Source: Oerskovia turbata (GTDB lineage: Bacteria; Actinomycetota; Actinomycetes; Actinomycetales; Cellulomonadaceae). Taken from it: a stretch of 64,000 nt of DNA. The DNA is taken from NCBI RefSeq assembly GCF_000718325.1, contig NZ_JOFV01000011.1, positions 1 through 64,000 on the forward strand. The letters are read 5' to 3'. Below, one piece after another: positions 25,301 to 33,174 of this stretch. The position numbers and the translations under genes are program-made. Numbering within the stretch: position 1 is the first letter of the stretch; each line of letters begins with the position of its first letter. The notes beneath the pieces are model-generated. The model saw nothing but the letters and a program-made list of their open reading frames with translations, made no database searches and had not been told where the DNA came from.

Positions 25301-28300
25301 CGAGCGCGGCCGGGACGAGGGAGATCTGGTCACCGTCGGGGTCGGTGTCGTTGGCGAGCGCAGGGACCGCGACGGTGCGGCCGGGGCGCACCGTGACCAG
25401 GTCGTCGACGGCGACGGGGCTCTGGTTCGTGGCAGGCGGCGCGGAGATGCCCACCTGGACCGTTCCCGTGGCCACCATGCCCCGCGCGTCGAGCACCGAG
25501 TAGGTGAAGGAGTCCGACCCCGTGGCCCCTTCGGCCGCCTTGTAGTCGATGAAGCGGTCCGTGACCTCCGCGGTGCCCTTGGTCGACGGGGTCGCGATAC
25601 CCGTGAGCTGGACCGAGTCGCCGTCCGGGTCGATCCCGTCGAGCGGGACCGCGATCCGGACCGTCGCCCCCGTGAGCACGCGAGCCTGCAACGTCTGCGG
25701 TTGCGGCGGCGAGTTCTCCTTGCCGTCCCGGATGTGGATCGTGAGCTGGGCGGAGTCCTCCTGGCCGTTCTTGTCCCGGACCCGGTAGATCGCATAGGCG
25801 GTCCCCGCCTCGGTGCCGGCCTTGAACCGCACCTGTCCCTCGGAGACGAAGAGCTCTCCCTGCTCGGGCGGGACGCCCTGCTCGAACTCGTCCTGGAGGA
25901 ACAGCTCGAGCCCGTCCGGGTGCGTGTCGTTCGTGAGGACCGGAATCGTGACGACGTCGCCCACGCGCACCGTGGCCTCGTCGGCGACCGCGTTCGGCGG
26001 CTGCAGCCTGGTCGGGGACGGCACGGGCACGACGCGGACCTGCCCGACCGTGGTCTGGGTCCCGTTGGAGACCGTGTACTCGATCGTCACGGGAGCGTCG
26101 AGCCGGCGGATCTCGGTGATCCGGAGCATCTGGTGGGCCAGGACCGCGACCGAGACGCCTGCGTCGTCGGGGACGCTGACCGACTGGACCACGAGCACGC
26201 CGCCCCCGGGGTCGGTGTCGTTGGCGAGCACGTCGACCAGCGTCTTGCCGCCCGAGGGCAGCAGCGCGGTGTCCGAGACCACGATCGGCGGGCCCTCGGC
26301 CGCCGAGGCGGGCAGGACGTCCACGCGGACCAGCCCCGTCGTCGCGTGGGGGCCGTCCGAGACCTGGTAGGTCAGGTCGTAGGACCGCGGCTCGTTCGAG
26401 AGGAACTGGAACGTCCCGGACCCGTAGTTGGGCGTGATCTGCGCGGGAGCGGACTCCGAGACGCTCGCGAGCCGCAGCTCGTCACCGTTCGCGTCGTGGT
26501 CGTTGAGGAGCGGCTCGACCAGCACGGGCTGGCCGGCAGGCACGACGACGTGGTCGGCGACCGCGACGGGCGGCAGCTGGCCCGCCCCGGACACGTCGAC
26601 GTGCAGGACGCCCTCGAAGACACCGCCCATGCCGTCGGCGACGGTCACGGTGACGGTCTTGCGTCCCGTCGAGCCGCCGCCGTCGCGGAACACCACGGTG
26701 CCGTCGGGCCGCGAGCGGACCTCGTCGCCCGCCGACGTCGCCGAGGCGGCCGCGAGGTACAGGTCGTCGCCGTCGGGGTCGCGGAAGAAGGGGAGCACCT
26801 TGATCTCGGCGGTCTTGCCCTGCTCGACCACGAGGACCGGTTCGCCGGTCTGCTCGGGGGCCGCGTTCTCGCTCCACGGCGAGACGTTGAGCCGCACGCT
26901 CGCCTCGGCCACGCCGCCGCGGCCGTCCGAGACCGCGTACCGGAACGCGGAGGTCCCCTTCCCGGCGTCCTCCGGGACGATCGCCTGCAGCGCGGCACCG
27001 CCCAGCACGGACTGCACCTGGGCGCCGTCGGGGCCGTCGCCTGCGAGCGTCGCGGTCATGACGTCGCCGTCAGGGTCGACGTCGTTGCCCAGCACGGGCA
27101 GCAGGGTGGTCCGGCCGGGTCGCGCACCGAACGCGTCGTCCTGGGGCAACGGCGGCTGGTTGGGCTGCGAACGGTCCAGGACGAACTGGTCGACCTGCTC
27201 GGGGGTCGTCAGCTCGGCGTCGGACTCCTCGCCCTCCGCCTGCTCGGGCAGGACGAGCTCCCAGTCGTCGACCTTCTGGTACTCCTCGGCGGCCATCCAC
27301 ACGGTGCCCGCCGACAGGTCGTTGAGCACGATCGACGTGCGGTTGACCCTGTACTCCAGACGGCTCTGCGGGTCCAGGCCCTCGAGACGCTTGTCGAGGT
27401 CGCCGTCCGTGCCGTCGCAGTCGCGCAGGACCTGGCCGGTCTGCGACCAGGCGCCGTAGGTGCAGCCGTTGAGCTGGACGGGCGACGAGGGCACGCCCGA
27501 CGCCGCGCGCGTGACCGAGTCGCCTCCGTCCACCGGCTGCAGCACGAGCCCCGACGCGGTCGCCACGGCGACCGCATCGGTCCGGGGGCCGGGCTGCTGG
27601 AGCCGCGCCTGCGACCCGTCCTCGAGCGGGACGACGTCGCCGCTCGGCAGGACGAGCTCCGACCGCGTCCGGTTCAGGACGACGGGTGCCGACCCGACGG
27701 TCGTGAGCTCGACCTCGTCACCCTTGGCGACCGGCACCTTCGAGGTCGTGACCTCCTGCGCGGTGCCGGTGGCCGCGGTCGAGACCTTGGTCAGCTCGCC
27801 GGTCGCCGGGACCAACGCGTAGACCGTGCCGTCCTGGGACACCTGCACGACGCCCTCGCCGTCGACCTCGGCGACCGGCTCGGTGGTCTCGGGGTCGAAC
27901 GAGGTCGCGCCGGCGAACGGCAGCACCCACAGCAGCCCCTTCTCGCCGTCGAGGACCGCGACGCTCGAGCCACCCATCGCCACGTCCGCCCCGGTCGGGG
28001 GGCGCACCGAGCCGACGAGCTTGAGCCGTGCCACGTCCACGGGGCTCACCGAGCCGGCGCCGTCGTCGACCAGGAGCACCTTGCCCGCGTTCTGCAGCAC
28101 GTCGAACGACGCGGACCCTGCGAGCATCGAGCCGTCGAGCGCCTGGGACTCGACGTTGAACCGCCCCAGCGCTCCACCCGAGGTCCGGGTGACCCACACA
28201 CCCGAGTCGTTGAGCTCGACGTCGGCCGTCGCCTGACCGTCGTACGTGACGGCGAACGCGACCAGGAGGGCTGAGAAGACCGACACGGTGCTCACCGAGG

Positions 28301-28343
28301 CGATCGACCGTCGCTTGTCGTGGAGCCGGGCTAGAAAGGTCAC
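22323..28343 (-). CDS. Giant membrane-anchored Ig-like / fibronectin type III surface protein
   Basis: 2006 aa. GTG 28343 is chosen because GGAG lies five bases upstream; the longer frame beyond it is noise. One membrane helix (about 16-36) anchors an extracellular chain. Residues about 40-380 resemble a beta-propeller (VLDGEKGLLWVLPF, QVSQDGTVYALVP). About ten tandem Ig/cadherin-like domains follow, each marked by an Asp-rich calcium-type turn such as NDVDPDGD or NDTDPDGD. About five FN3 domains come next (VVLSWEPPANNGAEITGYTV, VDLSWSKPDDENGDAVSVYY), then a Trp/Gly/Cys-rich tail. It heads the signalling operon as fn3 does in PFNA clusters and is probably its adhesion or sensing output at the cell surface. 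Confidence 0.92.
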   Translation of the reverse strand: MTFLARLHDKRRSIASVSTVSVFSALLVAFAVTYDGQATADVELNDSGVWVTRTSGGALGRFNVESQALDGSMLAGSASFDVLQNAGKVLLVDDGAGSVSPVDVARLKLVGSVRPPTGADVAMGGSSVAVLDGEKGLLWVLPFAGATSFDPETTEPVAEVDGEGVVQVSQDGTVYALVPATGELTKVSTAATGTAQEVTTSKVPVAKGDEVELTTVGSAPVVLNRTRSELVLPSGDVVPLEDGSQARLQQPGPRTDAVAVATASGLVLQPVDGGDSVTRAASGVPSSPVQLNGCTYGAWSQTGQVLRDCDGTDGDLDKRLEGLDPQSRLEYRVNRTSIVLNDLSAGTVWMAAEEYQKVDDWELVLPEQAEGEESDAELTTPEQVDQFVLDRSQPNQPPLPQDDAFGARPGRTTLLPVLGNDVDPDGDVMTATLAGDGPDGAQVQSVLGGAALQAIVPEDAGKGTSAFRYAVSDGRGGVAEASVRLNVSPWSENAAPEQTGEPVLVVEQGKTAEIKVLPFFRDPDGDDLYLAAASATSAGDEVRSRPDGTVVFRDGGGSTGRKTVTVTVADGMGGVFEGVLHVDVSGAGQLPPVAVADHVVVPAGQPVLVEPLLNDHDANGDELRLASVSESAPAQITPNYGSGTFQFLSNEPRSYDLTYQVSDGPHATTGLVRVDVLPASAAEGPPIVVSDTALLPSGGKTLVDVLANDTDPGGGVLVVQSVSVPDDAGVSVAVLAHQMLRITEIRRLDAPVTIEYTVSNGTQTTVGQVRVVPVPSPTRLQPPNAVADEATVRVGDVVTIPVLTNDTHPDGLELFLQDEFEQGVPPEQGELFVSEGQVRFKAGTEAGTAYAIYRVRDKNGQEDSAQLTIHIRDGKENSPPQPQTLQARVLTGATVRIAVPLDGIDPDGDSVQLTGIATPSTKGTAEVTDRFIDYKAAEGATGSDSFTYSVLDARGMVATGTVQVGISAPPATNQSPVAVDDLVTVRPGRTVAVPALANDTDPDGDQISLVPAALEADKALDAEVVGNDRVVLTSPTEAGSTTFYYGIQDSKGARAAAAITVLVDQDAPLLAPVARDDTVPMSAVLGRTSVEVAVLDNDDDLDGAASELTVSTDAQTARANPDGTLSVTLTEQRQVVTYVVTDVDGLSSKAFVHVPGLTEQVPVLRPGIVPLEVTSGEPLPIDITDYVLVAEGRTPRLTDETKVAPLNGAAVVTDATNLTYTSDPEYVGTASVTFEVTDGAGPDDPEGHTAMLSLPISVLPPANLPPELGAPNVDVAAGDEGSVDLARFATDPDGDSLTFKVGAVPAGLTVSVSGATATVQATPEVAKGTTLSVPISVTDGGHPPVDGALTVEVVASTRPLAKANEDTVDKAHQGKAVSVDVLANDSNPFPETPLTITAVTVDTGEGTPAIDGDKVTVTPKDTFFGVMVVRYRVQDATKDPDREVEGRIQINVQGRPDAPGKPTVEEVRSRTVVLSWEPPANNGAEITGYTVTSNNGYSKACGTTTCTLDGLTNDVRYTFTVVATNEVNDSDASVPSAEARPDEKPDRPAPPTLDFGDTSLKISWVNKTYTDRSPIQCVNLRISPSVGGKDQMCVTGTQFEWTGLKNGTSYTVEVQAVNAAELNGAPDPSDWSGPSAAMVPAGVPFASAAPRAERRTSSVNGGVVDLSWSKPDDENGDAVSVYYVDRYKNGAKDGGTVTVEGATTLAVSGLDNEASYTFTVTGENKAGRGATSPASAAVVPFGIPGAPGRPGVSESAGNITVTWPAADANGSPVSSYTVRASNGTAKTVGGGTREAGFDLPTGSYTFTVTAKNAAGDSPASSASPAIKAYTVPAPPSVSGRKSGATSLVFDLSAPGDNGGSAITHYEWSSGERATSITVGNGYSQTHSRSAKACNAAGCSGSSNTVTLTTDPKPNIKVVRGSSAGGGMNYFRVAYTNLPAGNYGFVCRDQQPDGSWTTIGGGYVYSFNLSGSGTTGDFGCWFGWPGRLVSVNVSGAGDQSWVTPVPW

Positions 28344-28463
28344 AGAATCTCCGTGGGTGCGAGTGGTGCCACCGGTGTCCCCAGGGCCCCTCCTGCCAGG
28401 TGCCCCTACCCGTCGCGGGTGAAAGGATAGCTGCACGCAGGGGCAGGTCTGTCATCCACTGGA

Positions 28464-28479
28464 TGGGGAGAACTCCCCC
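28464..28479. promoter_or_regulatory. Palindromic operator candidate, site 3 (giant-protein operon)
   Basis: TGGGGA-GAAC-TCCCCC matches the TGGGGA-N4-TCCCCA repeat with one mismatch at the last base. It is centred about 129 bp upstream of GTG 28343, the first gene of the 22-kb operon. The first 15 bases, TGGGGAGAACTCCCC, are identical to site 2. Confidence 0.65.
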
Positions 28480-28614
28480 GCTCTCTACTGGTGGTAGATG
28501 CCACGGAGGTGTCGCAGCAGGCAGCGGCGCCTGTCACGGCGTCGACGGCGGTCGGTGCGCGGGGTGCAGGACGCCCGCTCCCCCGTCCACGAACCGAGAC
28601 GCCGGCTCCCTCGT

Positions 28615-28656
28615 CCCGGACGCGTCCGTACGCAGCCCGGACGCGTCCGTACGCAG
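28615..28656. repeat. Perfect tandem duplication of a 21-bp unit with palindromic core
   Basis: Two head-to-tail identical 21-bp copies (28615-28635 and 28636-28656). Each contains the perfect palindrome CGGACGCGTCCG followed by TACGCAG. Paired palindromes at one-helical-turn multiples can be binding sites for a dimeric regulator. It lies between the hepB terminator and palindrome site 3. Confidence 0.7.
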
Positions 28657-28710
28657 CGGGCTCACCCGCGCGCCACGCACCACGCGCCGACGCACCGCAC
28701 GCCAGGAACG

Positions 28711-28758
28711 CCGGAGGGCGGTGCGCCGGACCCGTGGGTCCTGCGCACCGCCCTCCGG
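28711..28758. terminator. Long near-perfect hairpin after hepB
   Basis: CCGGAGGGCGGTGCGC (28711-28726) pairs perfectly with 28743-28758, and the loop itself holds GGACCC-GT-GGGTCC, so the whole is a 22-bp stem with one mismatch. It starts 32 bp after the hepB stop on the minus strand. There is no T-tract, as is common in GC-rich actinobacteria. Confidence 0.75.
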
Positions 28759-28789
28759 CCGTGTCTCGAGCCCTCCCGGCGAGGCGGAG

Positions 28790-29812
28790 TCAGGCCGCGC
28801 GGTCCGCCAGTGCCTGGGCGAACGCGACCAGGGCCTCCTTGACCGGCCCGGTGGGCAGCGGCTCGAGCTCGTCGATCGCTGCGCGCGCCCACCCGACGGC
28901 GAGCGTCCTGGTCTCACCGAGGACCTCGTGGGCCCGCAGGGCCGCGACCGCGGCCGCGAGCTCCTCGTCCCCCGACAGGTCCGAGTCCAGGAGGTCGACC
29001 AGGGCGGCGTCGGCGGTCGTGCCCGACCCGGCCGCGACACGGGCGCGCAGCAGCAGGGCCGGCATGGTCGGCACCTTCTCCCGCAGGTCCGTGCCCGGGG
29101 TCTTGCCGGACTCCGCGCCCGACGACGCGAGGTCGAGCACGTCGTCGGCGAGCTGGAAGGCGACGCCGAGCTTCTCGCCGTACTCCGCGACGACCTCGAC
29201 GACGGACTGGTCGCACCCGCCGAACATCGCACCGAGGCGTGCCGACGTCGCCAGCAGCGACGCGGTCTTGTCCGCGAGGACACCCAGGTAGTGCTCGACG
29301 GGGTCGTCCGACGCCGAGGGGCCCGTCGTCTCGTGGAGCTGGCCGAGGCACAGGCGCTCGAAGGTGCGCGCCTGGATGAGCACGGCCTCGGGTCCCAGTG
29401 CCGCGACCGTCGACGCCGCGCGGGCGAAGAGCAGGTCGCCGATGAGGATCGCGACGGAGTTGCCCCACACGGCGTGCGCCGACGGAGCGCCGCGGCGCAC
29501 GGGCGCGGAGTCCATGACGTCGTCGTGGTAGAGCGAGGCCAGGTGGGTGAGCTCGACGACGACGGCCGCCTCCACCACCTCGGGCCTGGCGCCGTCGCCG
29601 AGCTCCGCGCACAGCAGCGCGAGGAGCGGGCGCAGACGCTTGCCGCCGGCGTTGACGAGGTGGCGGGACGCGGAGTCCGCGAGCCCGTCGGAGTGCGCGA
29701 CGGCGTCGCTCAGCCTCGCCTCGACTGTCGTGAGGCGGGCGGTGAGCGTCGCGGCGAGCTCCGGATCGGTCAGGGGGATCGCCGTCGTGGAGACGGGTGG
29801 CACAGTGGTCAC
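28790..29812 (-). CDS. Trans-polyprenyl diphosphate synthase (menaquinone side chain)
   Basis: 340 aa, GTG 29812 overlapping the nuoN stop (GTGA). Both aspartate-rich motifs that bind Mg-diphosphate are present: DDVMD (97-101) and DDVLD (223-227), with GGKRLRP at 56-62. These enzymes extend farnesyl or geranylgeranyl diphosphate with isopentenyl diphosphate to the C35-C50 chain that MenA attaches to DHNA. Length and neighbours (complex I, men genes) support a hepB/ispB-type role in menaquinone synthesis. Chain length cannot be read reliably. It is the last gene of the nuo operon. Confidence 0.9.
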   Translation of the reverse strand: MTTVPPVSTTAIPLTDPELAATLTARLTTVEARLSDAVAHSDGLADSASRHLVNAGGKRLRPLLALLCAELGDGARPEVVEAAVVVELTHLASLYHDDVMDSAPVRRGAPSAHAVWGNSVAILIGDLLFARAASTVAALGPEAVLIQARTFERLCLGQLHETTGPSASDDPVEHYLGVLADKTASLLATSARLGAMFGGCDQSVVEVVAEYGEKLGVAFQLADDVLDLASSGAESGKTPGTDLREKVPTMPALLLRARVAAGSGTTADAALVDLLDSDLSGDEELAAAVAALRAHEVLGETRTLAVGWARAAIDELEPLPTGPVKEALVAFAQALADRAA

Positions 29813-31605
29813 GGTCTGAACTTAGCCGCCTCGAAGGCCAGATCGAGAACCGAGGAGGGCAAAACGCCGAGAAGGATGACGCCGATCACACAGATCGTGA
29901 GGGCGATCGTCGTGAATCCCTCCGACCGGACGACCGTGACGCGGCTCGCGAGCGCGGCCACGGAGCCCCCCGGTCCACCCGTCGCTCGCGTCGCCTCGGC
30001 GCCCGGCTCCCGGTCCGCGCCCGTCGAGGGCGAGGGCGAGGGCGAGGGCGTGAAGAACATCAGCACGATGACCCGCACGTAGAAGAAGACCGCGACGGCC
30101 GAGGCCAGCACACCGATCAGGGCGAGCGGCCAGGCGCCCACCGCGACCGCCGACTGGAAGGCCGTGAACTTCGCGATGAAACCCGCCGTGAGCGGGATCC
30201 CGGCCATCGACAGGAGGAAGAGCGCGAACGCGCCCGCGAGCCACGGGCTCCGCTTGCCCAGCCCGGCCCACTCCGTGAGGTGCGTGGCCTCGCCCAGGAC
30301 GACTCCGCCGTCGGGCGACGTGCCGGAGGAGTCTGCGGACCCGCCCGTCCCGGCACCCGACACCGCGCCGACCGTCGCGAGCTCCGCCTCGGCGGGGACC
30401 ACGACGGGCTGCGGGGCACGCTCGCGCACGAGCGTCACGACCGCGAACGCGCCCACGGTCGCCAGGCCGTACGCCAGGAGGTAGAACAGCAGCGCCCGGA
30501 CCCCGAACCCGCTCAGCTCGCCGAACCCGACGAGCGCCACGACCAGGAAGCCCGCGTGCGCGATCGACGAGTACGCGAGCAGGCGCTTCATGTCGGTCTG
30601 GATGACCCCGATCACGGTCCCGACGATCATCGTCAGGATCGCGACGACCCACAGCGCGATCACGAGCTTCTCCTGGAGGTCGGCGGGCAGCGCCTGCCCG
30701 ACGACGTACAGCACGCGCAGGAGCGCCCCGAAGGCCGCCGCCTTGGTGCACGCCGCCATGAAGCCCGTGACGGGCGTGGGAGCGCCCTGGTAGACGTCGG
30801 GCGTCCACGAGTGGAACGGGGCCGCGCCGACCTTGAACAGCAGCCCCGTGAGCACCATGACGAGGCCGAGCAGCACGAGGCCCGTCATCCCGTCGAGTCC
30901 GCCGCCCTCCAGGAGCGCGCCGCGGACGTCCGCGAGGCGCACCGAACCGGCGAAGCCGTACACGAGCGCCACGCCGAAGATGAAGATCGCCGACGCGAAG
31001 GCGCCCAGGAGGAAGTACTTGAACGACGCCTCCTGCGACAGGAGCCGACGGCGCCGCGCGAGCGCCGTGAGCACGTACAGCGGGAGCGAGAGCACCTCGA
31101 GCGCGACGAACATCGTCAGCAGGTCGCCCGTCGCGGGGAAGATCATCATGCCGCCGACCGCGAAGAGCACGAGCGGGAACACCTCGGTCTGCTCGAGGCC
31201 GCGACGGCGCGCGAGGTCCTCGTACGCCGAGCCCGGCACGGCCGCGGCCGTGGGCGCGAACGCGTCCTGCTTGGTCGAGGTGCGGTCCGCGATCACGAGC
31301 GTCGCCAGGAGCGCGAGGACCACGACGATCCCCTGCACCGCGAGCCCGAACGGGTCGACGACGAGCGCGCCGCCCAGGACCCGCACGCCGTTCTGCGCGA
31401 GCACGTCGGGCCAGAGCAGGACGATCGACGTGAGCGCCCCGGCCAGCGCGGCGAGCGCGAGCACGACCTGCACGACGCGGCGGGCGCGGTCGGGCACAAA
31501 GGCCTCGACGAGCACCCCCACGACGCCGGCGCCCAGGACGACGAGGACCGGGACCAGGTAGGCCCACTCGATCACGGGGGCCACGAAGGCGGCTGCGGGG
31601 GTCAC
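29809..31605 (-). CDS. nuoN: NADH-quinone oxidoreductase subunit N
   Basis: 598 aa from GTG 31605 (GTGA overlap with nuoM). This is an antiporter-like membrane subunit of complex I with many helices and the conserved proton-channel region (YQGAPTPVTGFMAACTKAAAFGALLRV). It is longer than the usual 480-500 aa because of two polar Gly/Ser/Pro insertions, one about residues 395-437 and one near the C-terminus (SPSPSPSTG, encoded by a 6-bp tandem repeat). Confidence 0.95.
   Translation of the reverse strand: MTPAAAFVAPVIEWAYLVPVLVVLGAGVVGVLVEAFVPDRARRVVQVVLALAALAGALTSIVLLWPDVLAQNGVRVLGGALVVDPFGLAVQGIVVVLALLATLVIADRTSTKQDAFAPTAAAVPGSAYEDLARRRGLEQTEVFPLVLFAVGGMMIFPATGDLLTMFVALEVLSLPLYVLTALARRRRLLSQEASFKYFLLGAFASAIFIFGVALVYGFAGSVRLADVRGALLEGGGLDGMTGLVLLGLVMVLTGLLFKVGAAPFHSWTPDVYQGAPTPVTGFMAACTKAAAFGALLRVLYVVGQALPADLQEKLVIALWVVAILTMIVGTVIGVIQTDMKRLLAYSSIAHAGFLVVALVGFGELSGFGVRALLFYLLAYGLATVGAFAVVTLVRERAPQPVVVPAEAELATVGAVSGAGTGGSADSSGTSPDGGVVLGEATHLTEWAGLGKRSPWLAGAFALFLLSMAGIPLTAGFIAKFTAFQSAVAVGAWPLALIGVLASAVAVFFYVRVIVLMFFTPSPSPSPSTGADREPGAEATRATGGPGGSVAALASRVTVVRSEGFTTIALTICVIGVILLGVLPSSVLDLAFEAAKFRP
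30025..30048. repeat. Hexanucleotide tandem repeat inside nuoN
   Basis: CGAGGG repeated four times. It encodes the Ser-Pro run in a polar loop of NuoN. Such a repeat could change length by slippage without breaking the frame. Confidence 0.7.
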
Positions 31606-33167
31606 GAGTCGCTCCCTTCAACGCTGAGGAGATCAGGGGTGGTGGGCGGGTTCTCGACCCCCACGGCCGTCATGGTCACGTCCGCGGGCTCGCGCACCAG
31701 GTCGAGCGCGGGAGCCGGGTAGAAGCCCAGGACGAGCAGGGCCACGACCAGGGGTGCGACGACCCACTTCTCGCGCGCCCCGAGGTCCGGGGTCCCCACG
31801 AGGTCGTGCGGGGTCTTGCCCGTGAAGACCTTCTGGTACGTCAGCAGGACGTACAGGGCTGCGAGGACCACGCCGAGGACGGCCACGAGAGCTGCCGGGT
31901 GGCTGCGGGAGAACGTCCCCACGAGCACCATGATCTCCGAGACGAACGTCGACAGGCCCGGCAAGGACAGGGCCGAGAGGCCCGCCACGAGGAACGTCCC
32001 CGCGAGGACCGGCGTGACCCGCTGGAGCCCGCCGTAGTCGGCCAGGCGCTGCGAACGCGCCGGGTGCCGTGCGACGAGGAACCCGGCGAGCAGGAACAGC
32101 GCGCCCGTCGAGATCCCGTGGTTGAACATGTAGAACGACGCCCCGGAGACGCTCAGCGACGTGAACGAGAAGATCCCGAGGACGATGAACCCGAAGTGCG
32201 ACACCGAGGTGTACGCGATGAGCCGCATGATGTCGCTCTGGCCGATCGCCATGAGCGCGCCGTAGAGGATCGAGACGACCGCGAGCACCACGACCACGGG
32301 GGCCGCCCACTGGCTCGCGTTCGGGAAGAGCGGCAGGCACAGGGTCAGCATGCCGAACGTGCCCACCTTGTCCAGGACACCCACGAGCAGCGTCGAGGTG
32401 CCCGCGGGGGCGTGCTCGGCGGCGTCGGGCAACCAGGTGTGGACCGGGAAGAGCGGCGCCTTGATCGCGAACGCCAGGAAGAAGCCCAGGAAGAGCAGCC
32501 TCTCGGTGGTCACCGCCAGCGGGTTCACCGCGAAGTGGTCGACCAGGTTCTGCGTCAGGAAGCCCTGCTCACCGCCCGGACCGTTGAGGTACAGCGCGAT
32601 GACCGCGACGAGCATGACGAGCCCGCCCGCGAGCGAGAACAGCAGGAACTTCACGGCCGCGTAGCGCCGCTGCGCCCCGCCCCCGAACCCGCCGATCATG
32701 AAGTAGACCGGGATCAGCATGGCCTCGAACAGCACGTAGAAGAAGAACACGTCGCGGGCCACGAAGACCGCGACCATGAACGCCTCGAGCAGCAGCACGA
32801 GCCCCAGGTAGTGGCGGAGCTTGGCGAGGTCGCCGTCCTGCTCGCGCCACGCCGCCAGGATCACGAGCGGGACCAGCAGGACCGCGAGCCCGACCAGCAG
32901 GAGCGCGACGCCGTCGGCCCCCACCGCGTAGCTCACGCCGAGCTGCGGGATCCACGCGTGCGTCTCGGCGAGCTGGTACGTGCCCGCGTCCGAGGTGTCG
33001 AACGCGCTGATCGCGAGGCCCAGGAGCACGAGCTCGGCGAGGCCGAACACGACCGCCACGGTCCGCAGGTGCTTGCGCGCCGACGTGGCGCCCAGCCCCC
33101 AGACCGCGGCCGCACCGACGAGCGGCAGGACGATCAGGAGTGTCAGCCAGGGAATCTCGGTGGTCAT
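31602..33167 (-). CDS. nuoM: NADH-quinone oxidoreductase subunit M
   Basis: 521 aa, ATG 33167. Antiporter-like proton-pumping subunit of the complex I membrane arm. It has the typical charged and helical signatures (YVLFEAMLIPVYFMIGGFGG, FAIKAPLFPVHTWLPDAAEHAPAGTS, RLIAYTSVSHFGFIVLG). Length matches the family. It is seven bases after nuoL and overlaps nuoN. Confidence 0.97.
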   Translation of the reverse strand: MTTEIPWLTLLIVLPLVGAAAVWGLGATSARKHLRTVAVVFGLAELVLLGLAISAFDTSDAGTYQLAETHAWIPQLGVSYAVGADGVALLLVGLAVLLVPLVILAAWREQDGDLAKLRHYLGLVLLLEAFMVAVFVARDVFFFYVLFEAMLIPVYFMIGGFGGGAQRRYAAVKFLLFSLAGGLVMLVAVIALYLNGPGGEQGFLTQNLVDHFAVNPLAVTTERLLFLGFFLAFAIKAPLFPVHTWLPDAAEHAPAGTSTLLVGVLDKVGTFGMLTLCLPLFPNASQWAAPVVVVLAVVSILYGALMAIGQSDIMRLIAYTSVSHFGFIVLGIFSFTSLSVSGASFYMFNHGISTGALFLLAGFLVARHPARSQRLADYGGLQRVTPVLAGTFLVAGLSALSLPGLSTFVSEIMVLVGTFSRSHPAALVAVLGVVLAALYVLLTYQKVFTGKTPHDLVGTPDLGAREKWVVAPLVVALLVLGFYPAPALDLVREPADVTMTAVGVENPPTTPDLLSVEGSDS

Positions 33168-33174
33168 CGGTCCC

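Larger units (their letters stand above)
28344..28789. other. 446-bp intergenic region upstream of the giant-protein operon
   Basis: No gene is supported here. From left to right it holds the ribosome site and probable promoter of the giant-protein operon (TATCCT on the minus strand at 28429-28424 is a possible -10), palindrome site 3, a tandem 21-bp repeat with palindromic core, and a long hairpin ending the nuo-hepB unit. Open frames on either strand are GC-rich extensions. Confidence 0.6.

Noticed and set aside
22254..28274. A 2006-codon open frame on the plus strand opposite the giant surface protein
   Set aside because: Its translation is Arg/Asp/Gly/Val-rich without hydrophobic cores, and it mirrors the codon phase of the real gene. 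High GC content opens such antisense frames.
28615..28656. CRISPR-like array
   Set aside because: Only two adjacent copies without spacers and no cas genes in the window.
28491..29291. Plus-strand open frames in the gap before and over the polyprenyl synthase gene
   Set aside because: They cross the hairpin and tandem repeats and run antisense to a solid gene; no ribosome site or family signal.
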